A stretch of 5,750 nucleotides of DNA, taken from Acidobacteriota bacterium. Its GTDB lineage: Bacteria; Acidobacteriota; Vicinamibacteria; Vicinamibacterales; UBA2999. The stretch spans positions 1-5,750 of the forward strand of contig JACCSI010000492.1 of the NCBI GenBank assembly GCA_013813075.1, read 5' to 3'. This document shows, in pieces, positions 1 to 5,147 of this stretch (position 1 is its first letter; the number at the start of each line of letters is the position of its first letter). A program made the translations under genes and the position numbers. The notes under the pieces were generated by a model. That model was not told the origin of the DNA, made no database searches, and saw nothing but the letters and a program-made list of their open reading frames with translations.

Positions 1-731
1 AACACCACGCGGACCAGCGGACGCACCCGCCGGCATTCGCGCGCGGTCAGCAGCGGGTCGTCGATCAGCAACGTTGCTGATCCGACGGCAATGGCGTCGA
101 CACTGGCCCGAAGCAGATGCGTCCTGCGGTTGGCCTGCATCGACGAAATGGACGTCCGCTCCCCCGCACGGGCGGCCACGCGCGCGTCCAGGCTGGTCGC
201 AGCTTTCAGCACAACGAGCGGCCGGCACTGCGTCTTGACGAGGGTGAACGCCTGATTCAACCTGGCGGCATCGCGCTCGCCGATACCTTCATCGACCGCG
301 ATGCCTGCTGCGCGCAGGTGCGCGAAGCCTTGTCCGCAGACGCGCGGATCCGGATCGGTCATTGCGGCGACCACACGCGCGATGCGGGCCTCGATGATGC
401 GCGCGGTGCACGGTCCGGTGCGGCCCACATGGCAACACGGCTCGAGGGTGACATACATCGTGGCGCCCCGCGCGCGGTCACCCGCTTCGTCGATCGCCCC
501 GGCTTCCGCGTGCGCATCGCCCGCCCGTTCGTGCCATCCCTGCCCGACTATCACGCCTTCCGGGGACACCACCACCGCGCCCACCATCGGGTTGGGCGTC
601 GTTCTCCCTTGGCCGCGAGCCGCATGAAACAACGCGCGCGCCATCATTTGCTGGTCGAAGTTCTCGAGGTCCCGGGCCACCGTCGCGTCGCTCGGCCGGC
701 CACCGCCGGCGTGGCCCGGCACGCCTACCAT
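1..731 (-). CDS. ribD: Bifunctional riboflavin biosynthesis protein RibD (deaminase/reductase), 3' truncated by the window edge
   Basis: RibD catalyses two successive cytoplasmic steps of riboflavin synthesis: deamination of the diaminopyrimidine produced by GTP cyclohydrolase II, then NADPH-dependent reduction of the ribosyl side chain. 243 codons are visible. The deaminase domain covers about residues 27-150: TTPNPMVGAVVV at 44-55, the zinc/catalytic HAE at 74-76, and PCCHVGRTGPC at 98-108, where C99 and C108 are the expected zinc ligands. The reductase domain begins near residue 168 (PLVVLKAATSLDARVA, then VDAIAVGSATLLIDDPLLTAR at about 211-231, then the edge). I chose the ATG at 731 because AGGA lies just upstream and it overlaps the ftsY stop by 7 bases. 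A GTG at 680 gives an N-terminus closer to family length, and two ATGs near 647 and 644 are also possible. The reductase has SLDARVA where SLDGRIA is usual, and lacks the usual WIT before the conserved arginine. Identity is very secure; the start is uncertain. Confidence 0.95.
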   Translation of the reverse strand, partial: MVGVPGHAGGGRPSDATVARDLENFDQQMMARALFHAARGQGRTTPNPMVGAVVVSPEGVIVGQGWHERAGDAHAEAGAIDEAGDRARGATMYVTLEPCCHVGRTGPCTARIIEARIARVVAAMTDPDPRVCGQGFAHLRAAGIAVDEGIGERDAARLNQAFTLVKTQCRPLVVLKAATSLDARVAARAGERTSISSMQANRRTHLLRASVDAIAVGSATLLIDDPLLTARECRRVRPLVRVV

Positions 732-1648
732 TTTTCCTGAAAGAGCGCGCCCACGTACTCGGATGGCTTGAACGGCAACAGATCGTCGATGCCTTCGCCG
801 ACGCCCACGTACCGGATTGGCAGTTTCAAATCGTGCGCAATCGCCACCGCGACGCCGCCTTTCGCGGTGCCATCGAGCTTGGTCAGCACGATGCCATTGA
901 CGCCGGCGACGTTCATGAACTCGCGCGCCTGCGTCAGCCCGTTCTGACCGACCGTCGCATCGAGCACCAGCAGGACTTCGTGCGGCGCCCCGGGTACCTC
1001 GCGCTCGGCGATGCGCTTAATCTTGTCGAGTTCGTTCATCAGATTGGTGCGGGTGTGCAACCGCCCTGCGGTATCCACCAACACCGTGTCGCGCCCGCGC
1101 GCCTTGCTTGCCGCCAGCGCGTCGAATACCACGGCCGCCGGGTCCGAGCCTTCGCGTGCCCGCACCATGTCGACGCCGGCCCGATCGGCCCAGATCTGCA
1201 GCTGATCGACAGCGGCCGCCCGAAATGTGTCGGCAGCGCAAATCAGCGGCGTCCGCCCCTCACTCTTCAACTGATTGGCAATCTTGCCGACTGTCGTCGT
1301 TTTGCCGGTGCCGTTGACCCCGACAATCAGCATGACGTGGGGGCGCGCGTTCGTCGCCACCGGACCACCGACGGTATTGAAGATGCGAAGGATCTCCTCG
1401 GTGACCAGCTCGCGCAAGCTCTCCCCGCGCCGCGCCCGCAGGCGCACGGCCTCGACGATTTCATCGGTCGCTGCCACCCCGACGTCGGACATGATCAGGA
1501 GCTCTTCGAGGGCGTCGAGAGTTTCGACATCAACGGCACGCGTCCGCTTTTCGGGCGCGTCCGCGGTGGCAACGATGGCGTCGAAGCGTTCCTGAAACTG
1601 CCGAGCCGTTCGCGCCAGGCCAGCCTTTAACTTGTCGAAAATGCCCAT
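725..1648 (-). CDS. ftsY: Signal recognition particle receptor FtsY
   Basis: FtsY is the membrane-associated SRP receptor GTPase. It pairs with Ffh in the SRP and hands ribosome-nascent chain complexes to the Sec translocon. The protein has 307 residues. Residues 1-26 (start MGIFDKLKAG) form a basic amphipathic helix that could bind lipid. The helical N domain spans about 40-95. The SRP-type GTPase G domain follows, with GVNGTGKT at 110-117 (G1), DTFRAAA at 140-146, DTAGR at 192-196 (G3), TKLDG at 256-260 (G4) and GVGEG at 282-286. The acidic A domain of the longer E. coli protein is absent, which is normal in many phyla. The ATG at 1648 is the natural start because it opens with the family-typical MGIFDKLK; AAGAG directly abuts it, too close for a good Shine-Dalgarno. 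A 91-base gap separates it from gpsA, and ribD overlaps its stop. FtsY and Ffh share these motifs, but the missing methionine-rich M domain excludes Ffh. Confidence 0.98.
   Translation of the reverse strand: MGIFDKLKAGLARTARQFQERFDAIVATADAPEKRTRAVDVETLDALEELLIMSDVGVAATDEIVEAVRLRARRGESLRELVTEEILRIFNTVGGPVATNARPHVMLIVGVNGTGKTTTVGKIANQLKSEGRTPLICAADTFRAAAVDQLQIWADRAGVDMVRAREGSDPAAVVFDALAASKARGRDTVLVDTAGRLHTRTNLMNELDKIKRIAEREVPGAPHEVLLVLDATVGQNGLTQAREFMNVAGVNGIVLTKLDGTAKGGVAVAIAHDLKLPIRYVGVGEGIDDLLPFKPSEYVGALFQEKW
735..738 (-). promoter_or_regulatory. Probable ribosome binding site for ribD inside the 3' end of ftsY
   Basis: On the minus strand the bases AGGA (738 to 735) sit three bases before the ATG at 731. 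They lie inside the last codons of ftsY (Gln-Glu-Lys-Trp-stop). This supports the overlapping ATG as the ribD start and translational coupling to ftsY. The spacing is slightly short, so the downstream GTG at 680 stays possible. Confidence 0.45.
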
Positions 1649-1656
1649 CTCTTGCG

Positions 1657-1684
1657 ATTGTACTGCCGCATGAATGGGAGTCCG
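1657..1684 (-). promoter_or_regulatory. Weak candidate internal promoter before ftsY
   Basis: In the 91-base gpsA-ftsY gap the minus strand has TACAAT at 1662-1657, one base from the sigma-70 -10 consensus. A poor -35-like CGGACT lies at 1684-1679, 16 bases upstream. Only eight bases separate the TACAAT from the ftsY ATG, so transcription from it would give an almost leaderless ftsY message. The -35 match is only three of six, so this is a suggestion and not a firm call. Confidence 0.22.
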
Positions 1685-1719
1685 GAGGTCGTTCGGAGGG
1701 ATTCAGGGTCACCAAGAGG

Positions 1720-1731
1720 TTGACGAGTCAA
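1720..1731. repeat. Short perfect dyad TTGACGAGTCAA after gpsA
   Basis: This 12-base site has perfect 5-base inverted arms (TTGAC/GTCAA) around a 2-base centre, eight bases past the gpsA stop in the gpsA-ftsY gap. It is too short and lacks a T-tract, so it is not a convincing terminator. It could be a protein binding half-site pair or chance. The rest of the gap (1649-1719) shows nothing recognisable apart from the TACAAT box. Confidence 0.2.
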
Positions 1732-1739
1732 TCCGGCAG

Positions 1740-2735
1740 CTATTCAATCCGCTGGCGACGCCCCATCAGTTCCATGACCGCGGCCTTCGGATCCCTGCGC
1801 CCTTCGAGGACGTCAGCCATTTGTGCGGCAATCGGCAACTCGATGCCGTGCTGCGCACCGAGCGACAGCGCCGCACGAGTGGTGCGGACGCCCTCAGCGA
1901 CCATTTTCGTGCTGGCAAGAATTTCGGGTAGCGTGCGGCCGTGCGCCAGCTCGATTCCCACCTGCCTGTTGCGACTCAGGTCCCCCGTGCACGTCAGGAC
2001 GAGGTCGCCGAGGCCGGCCAAGCCGGCCAGTGTCTCTCGCTGTGCGCCAAGCGCCACGGCCAGCCTCGTGATCTCGGCGAGACCTCGAGTGATCAGGGCC
2101 GCCATGCCGTTGTGGCCCAGTCTCAATCCCTCGACGACGCCGGCGGCGATGGCGATGATGTTTTTCAGCGCCCCGCCGATTTCGAGACCGACAACGTCCG
2201 TACTGCCATAGAGCCGCAGCGCAGACGACCGAAACTGCGCCTGGACATGATCGACGGCGACGGTCGTCGTCGACGCGACCACGACCGCCGTGGGGAGTTC
2301 GCGAGCCAGTTCGGCGGCAAATGTCGGTCCTGACAACACTGCCATCTCGCGCACCTGCGGTAATTCTTGGCTGATGACCTGCGACATACGCTGCAACGTG
2401 CCTTGCTCGAGCCCCTTGGTCGCACTGACGACCAGCGCGTCGTGTGAGATCGCGGCCGCGCTGGACTGCAGCACCGCACGCAGGCCGTGCGATGGCACGG
2501 CGAGGACCACCAGTCGAGAGTCGCGCAACGCCGAGGCCAGTGACGCGGTCGGCTGCAGCGAATCTGGAAAGTTCACGTTCGGGAGATACACGGCATTGGC
2601 GCGACAGGCAAGCATTTCGTCCACGAGACCGGGATCGCGCGCCCACAGATGGACATCGTGGCCAATTCGGCCAAGATGCACGGCCAGGGCCGTCCCCCAA
2701 CTGCCAGCCCCGACCACCGTCACTCGCTGGTTCAC
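1740..2735 (-). CDS. gpsA: NAD(P)+-dependent glycerol-3-phosphate dehydrogenase GpsA
   Basis: GpsA reduces dihydroxyacetone phosphate to sn-glycerol-3-phosphate in the cytoplasm, supplying the backbone for phospholipids. At 331 residues it has normal family length. The N-terminal Rossmann fold carries the dinucleotide-binding GAGSWGTALA at 9-18. Further family motifs are LAVPSHGLR at 78-86, ATKG at 105-108, SGPTFAAELA at 135-144, GGALKNIIAIAAG at 187-199 with K191 as the expected catalytic lysine, and GDLSRNRQVG at 251-260. The start is the GTG at 2735, which shares GTGA with the plsY stop and gives MNQRVTVVGAG. A purine run GGGG lies eight bases upstream. The reading frame stays open far into plsY (to 3152), but that upstream part is a shadow of plsY and has no GpsA homology. 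Adjacency to plsY puts producer and consumer of glycerol-3-phosphate side by side. Confidence 0.98.
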   Translation of the reverse strand: MNQRVTVVGAGSWGTALAVHLGRIGHDVHLWARDPGLVDEMLACRANAVYLPNVNFPDSLQPTASLASALRDSRLVVLAVPSHGLRAVLQSSAAAISHDALVVSATKGLEQGTLQRMSQVISQELPQVREMAVLSGPTFAAELARELPTAVVVASTTTVAVDHVQAQFRSSALRLYGSTDVVGLEIGGALKNIIAIAAGVVEGLRLGHNGMAALITRGLAEITRLAVALGAQRETLAGLAGLGDLVLTCTGDLSRNRQVGIELAHGRTLPEILASTKMVAEGVRTTRAALSLGAQHGIELPIAAQMADVLEGRRDPKAAVMELMGRRQRIE

Positions 2736-3322
2736 GCTTTCTGCCCCAACCGCCGCTCGGTGCCATCTTGCAACCGCGCCAGGTTCGATCGATGGCGCTG
2801 CACGATTACCACCGCGGCGACCGCAGCGCCCGCCACGACGGACACTGATTTGTCCGTGACCCACGCGAGCGGCGGCAAGGCCATCACGGCGACGATCGAA
2901 CCGAGTGACACATACCGAGTCAGCCACACGGTGCCGACGAACAATGTCGCCGCGACGGCCGTTGCAAGCGGGGCCAGCATCCAGAAGACGCCACACGCGG
3001 TCGCCACACCCTTGCCGCCCTGGAAGCGCAACCACACCGGGTAGATGTGGCCAAGAATGGCCGCCACGCCGGCCGCCACGGGTTGCGCAACCCCGGTCGT
3101 CAGGCCTGCGGCGAACAGGACGCTGCTGGCGCCCTTGGCGACATCGACGCACACGACCAGCATCGCCATCGCCAGGCCCGTGGTGCGATAGACGTTGGCG
3201 GCGCCGACGTTGCCGCTGCCGACGCGCCGCAGATCAATGCCCTTCAGGCGACTGGCGACGAGATAGCCTAGCGGCAGCGAGCCGAGGCCGTAACCAAGCA
3301 GAACCGGGGCGACCGCGTCCAT
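2732..3322 (-). CDS. plsY: Acyl-phosphate:glycerol-3-phosphate acyltransferase PlsY
   Basis: PlsY is an integral membrane enzyme that transfers an acyl group from acyl-phosphate to glycerol-3-phosphate, making lysophosphatidic acid, the first committed step of phospholipid synthesis in most bacteria. All three signature motifs are visible in the 196 residues: GSGNVGAANVYR at 35-46, GHIYPVWLRFQGGKGVAT at 91-108 and HRSNLARLQDGTE at 177-189. Hydrophobic segments lie at about 2-24, 50-72, 78-95, 108-131 and 138-175, fitting the multi-span fold. The ATG at 3322 gives an N-terminus of family length. No Shine-Dalgarno is evident before it; instead a TAGATT box and a heptamer repeat precede it. Its stop overlaps the gpsA GTG by four bases, implying coupled translation with the enzyme that makes its substrate. 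Partner genes for acyl-phosphate (plsX) and the second acylation (plsC) are not in this window. Confidence 0.97.
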   Translation of the reverse strand: MDAVAPVLLGYGLGSLPLGYLVASRLKGIDLRRVGSGNVGAANVYRTTGLAMAMLVVCVDVAKGASSVLFAAGLTTGVAQPVAAGVAAILGHIYPVWLRFQGGKGVATACGVFWMLAPLATAVAATLFVGTVWLTRYVSLGSIVAVMALPPLAWVTDKSVSVVAGAAVAAVVIVQRHRSNLARLQDGTERRLGQKA

Positions 3323-3328
3323 CGTGCA

Positions 3329-3357
3329 AATCTACAAGTTCAAAGTCCAAAGTTCAA
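3329..3357 (-). promoter_or_regulatory. Candidate internal promoter before plsY, overlapping the heptamer repeat
   Basis: On the minus strand TTGAAC (3357-3352) and TAGATT (3334-3329) are separated by exactly 17 bases; each matches four of six sigma-70 consensus positions. Six bases lie between TAGATT and the plsY ATG, so a transcript would start at or next to the start codon. That fits the missing Shine-Dalgarno. The -35 element is part of the repeat, so the match could be incidental. Confidence 0.28.
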
Positions 3358-3359
3358 AG
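3339..3359 (-). repeat. Three-unit tandem heptamer repeat (CTTTGAA/CTTTGGA/CTTTGAA)
   Basis: The minus strand carries three consecutive 7-base units, CTTTGAA, CTTTGGA and CTTTGAA, followed by a decayed fourth unit CTTGTAG at 3338-3332. The run is AT-rich in a GC-rich window and sits in the 71-base gap between the cinA stop and the plsY start. The rest of that gap (3360-3393) shows no clear hairpin or terminator. The function is unknown; it may be a dispersed intergenic repeat of the genome or slippage-generated sequence. Confidence 0.75.
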
Positions 3360-3393
3360 CCGCAAGGTCGCACGTCAGCATGGTCGGTGCAGC

Positions 3394-4689
3394 CTACTTC
3401 TGGATCCAGTCGGCATTCGGTGGGGCGTCCAGCAACAATCGCCGCACCATATCGATCGCGGTGAAGGCGGCGAACGTCTTCACCAGCTCGCGGTTGCCCG
3501 GAAACTTGAACGTGCGCACTGTTGTGGCCTGCGGTGTCGTCACGGCTATGCACACCATGCCGACGGGCTTGGCGTCGGTGCCGCCGGTTGGTCCGGCAAT
3601 CCCCGTGATCGCGACCGCGACCTCCACCCTGGCGCGCTCGCGGACGCCGACCGCCATCGCCTCCGCCACCGGCTCGCTCACCGCGCCGTGCACGGCTATT
3701 AACTCGCTGTCAACGCCGAGCCACTCGGTCTTGGCGTCGTTGCTATAGGCGACCACGCTGCGGTCCACATAGGCCGACGACCCCGAGACGTCCGTCAGGC
3801 GAGACGTCGCCAACCCACCGCTGCAGGACTCGGCCAGTGCGATGCGCCAACCACGTTCCCGCAACAATTCGCCGACGACCTCTTCCAGAGACCGTCCGTC
3901 ATCGCTGAAGAGATCGTGCGGCAGCACTTCTGCGATTTGCCTGATGCCGGCGGCCAGGGCGGCCGCCAGCTGCCGCGCGTCGCTCCCGCGGGCCGAGAGA
4001 TGCAGTTCAATCTGTCCGGGCACCGCGAGGATGGTGGTTTCGATCGGCGGTTGTTGTTCGCGCCAGCGGCCATACACCGGTTGGGTAATCTCTTCGACCC
4101 TCGACTCACTGCGTCCCGCAATTTTCAGCACACGGCGCACGAGCAACACTCCGCCGGCGCGTGCTCGCAGCCGGTCCGACACCATCTGCTCCACCATCGG
4201 CTTCATCTCGCGGGGCGGACCAGGCACCAGCAGCACACCCTTTTCGCCGTGCTCAATCCACAACCCAGGAGCGGTGCCGTTCGGATTCGCGACCACGGTG
4301 GCTCCCGCCGGCACCATGGCTTGGCGCCGGTTGATTTCCGGCATCTTCCATCCCCGCGACTCGAACCTTTTGCGGATGGCCTCGGTAATGCCCACGTCCT
4401 CGGTGAGACGCCGCTGCAATTGCTCGGCGACGACTTCCCGTGTCAAGTCGTCATCCGTTGGCCCCAGCCCGCCCGTCAGCACCACCAGGTCAACCCGTCG
4501 GAGCGCGTGCGCAAACTGATCGCCTAACTCACCACGGTCGTCGCCGATCACTGACTTGAACACGACCTCGATGCCGATGCTGTTGAGCGCGTTGGTGATG
4601 AAGAGCGAGTTCGTGTCGAGCCGGGACGTCATCAGCAGTTCGCTGCCGACGGCCAGAATTGCGGCACGACGGAGCGGGACCCCGCTCAT
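3394..4689 (-). CDS. cinA: CinA family protein: competence/damage-inducible domain plus nicotinamide-nucleotide amidohydrolase
   Basis: CinA proteins combine an N-terminal MoaB/MoeA-like (COG1058) domain, linked in some species to ADP-ribose pyrophosphatase activity, with a C-terminal PncC-type domain that deamidates nicotinamide mononucleotide to nicotinate mononucleotide for NAD salvage. The 431 residues match the two-domain family. The N domain starts AILAVGSELL at 10-19, has TGGLGPTDDDLT at 72-83 and VPGPPREM at 155-162. A linker region spans about 180-260. The C domain has AESCSGGL at 286-293 (S288 the expected nucleophile), SVVAYSNDAK at 311-320, GAVSEPVAEAM at 335-345 and ITGIAGPTGG at 361-370 followed by KPVG. 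The ATG at 4689 shares ATGA with the pgpA stop, so translation is probably coupled. A 71-base gap follows before plsY. The name reflects competence regulation in some Gram-positives; nothing here implies a competence role. Both domains look intact, but the actual activities are inferred. Confidence 0.96.
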   Translation of the reverse strand: MSGVPLRRAAILAVGSELLMTSRLDTNSLFITNALNSIGIEVVFKSVIGDDRGELGDQFAHALRRVDLVVLTGGLGPTDDDLTREVVAEQLQRRLTEDVGITEAIRKRFESRGWKMPEINRRQAMVPAGATVVANPNGTAPGLWIEHGEKGVLLVPGPPREMKPMVEQMVSDRLRARAGGVLLVRRVLKIAGRSESRVEEITQPVYGRWREQQPPIETTILAVPGQIELHLSARGSDARQLAAALAAGIRQIAEVLPHDLFSDDGRSLEEVVGELLRERGWRIALAESCSGGLATSRLTDVSGSSAYVDRSVVAYSNDAKTEWLGVDSELIAVHGAVSEPVAEAMAVGVRERARVEVAVAITGIAGPTGGTDAKPVGMVCIAVTTPQATTVRTFKFPGNRELVKTFAAFTAIDMVRRLLLDAPPNADWIQK

Positions 4690-5147
4690 GCAACCGTGCC
4701 CGGGAACAGCGCGATTGCTCCGCGCAGCAGCAGGTTGGCGTAGACACCGGCCATCACATCGTCCAGCATGATGCCCGGACCGCCATGAAGGTGCTCGAGC
4801 CGCCCGGCCGGATACGGCTTAATCACATCGAGTATGCGGAACAGGAAGAAGCCCAGGATGGCGCCGGTGACGCCAACGTCGAGAAACGACAGCGTCACGA
4901 GCATGCCGAGCACCTCGTCGATGACGACGGCGCCGGGATCCTTGCCCAGGTCTTTCTCGACCACATCGGCCGCCCAGATGCCGATGAGCAGCGTGATCAG
5001 CAACACCGCGCCTTCGACCACGGCGTTGTCGCTCCAGCGTACGGCCGCGTACGCTGCGAGCCCCACCGCCGACCCAAACGTCCCCGGGGCGATTGGGATG
5101 TAGCCGACGTAGCCGCCGGTCGCAATGAAAGTGGCCAGCCGCGTCAC
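4686..5147 (-). CDS. pgpA: Phosphatidylglycerophosphatase A
   Basis: PgpA is a small membrane phosphatase that dephosphorylates phosphatidylglycerophosphate to phosphatidylglycerol at the inner membrane. Starting at the GTG at 5147 gives 153 residues, normal for the family. Motifs in order are GYVGYIPIAPGTFGS at 12-26, KDPGAVVIDEVLGM at 69-82 with the conserved acidic pair D77-E78, FFLFRILDVIKPYP at 100-113, and GGPGIMLDDVMAGVYANLL at 122-140 with D129-D130. Hydrophobic spans lie near 24-38, 43-62, 79-107 and 131-149. An upstream extension to 5258 is open but lies over the RDD gene and lacks homology. The GTG shares GTGA with the RDD-gene stop, and AGGG sits four bases upstream, which supports this start. 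The downstream end overlaps cinA by four bases. Its linkage with plsY and gpsA supports a phospholipid role. Confidence 0.96.
   Translation of the reverse strand: MTRLATFIATGGYVGYIPIAPGTFGSAVGLAAYAAVRWSDNAVVEGAVLLITLLIGIWAADVVEKDLGKDPGAVVIDEVLGMLVTLSFLDVGVTGAILGFFLFRILDVIKPYPAGRLEHLHGGPGIMLDDVMAGVYANLLLRGAIALFPGTVA

Noticed and set aside
117..740. 207-codon plus-strand open frame at the left edge
   Set aside because: Antisense to ribD, whose deaminase motifs are unmistakable on the minus strand; the plus-strand product has no recognisable features.
833..1630. 265-codon plus-strand open frame opposite ftsY
   Set aside because: It is exactly antisense to a clear FtsY, has His/Arg/Pro/Gln-rich composition without motifs, and is the expected by-product of high GC at third positions.
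1681..1704. Possible terminator hairpin in the gpsA-ftsY gap (TCCGGAGG and TTCGGAGG copies)
   Set aside because: The two copies are mostly direct, not inverted; the possible stem is about four base pairs and no T-run follows.
1894..2766. 290-codon minus-strand open frame within gpsA
   Set aside because: Alternate frame of gpsA, Arg/Gly-rich, with no motifs.
1740..3152. Apparent 470-codon fusion of gpsA with an upstream region
   Set aside because: The upstream 139 codons are plsY read in another frame; the GTG at 2735 overlapping the plsY stop gives a normal-length GpsA.
3323..3393. Possible riboswitch or small RNA in the cinA-plsY gap
   Set aside because: The gap is only 71 bases, holds a simple repeat, and shows no stable stem or known aptamer pattern.
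2905..3702. 265-codon plus-strand open frame spanning plsY and the end of cinA
   Set aside because: Arg/Pro/Ser-rich shadow crossing two real genes and the intergenic repeat; no motifs.
3842..4527. Two plus-strand open frames (225 and 203 codons) opposite cinA
   Set aside because: They overlap each other and a well-supported CinA; low-complexity Ser/Arg/Thr or His/Arg composition typical of shadows.
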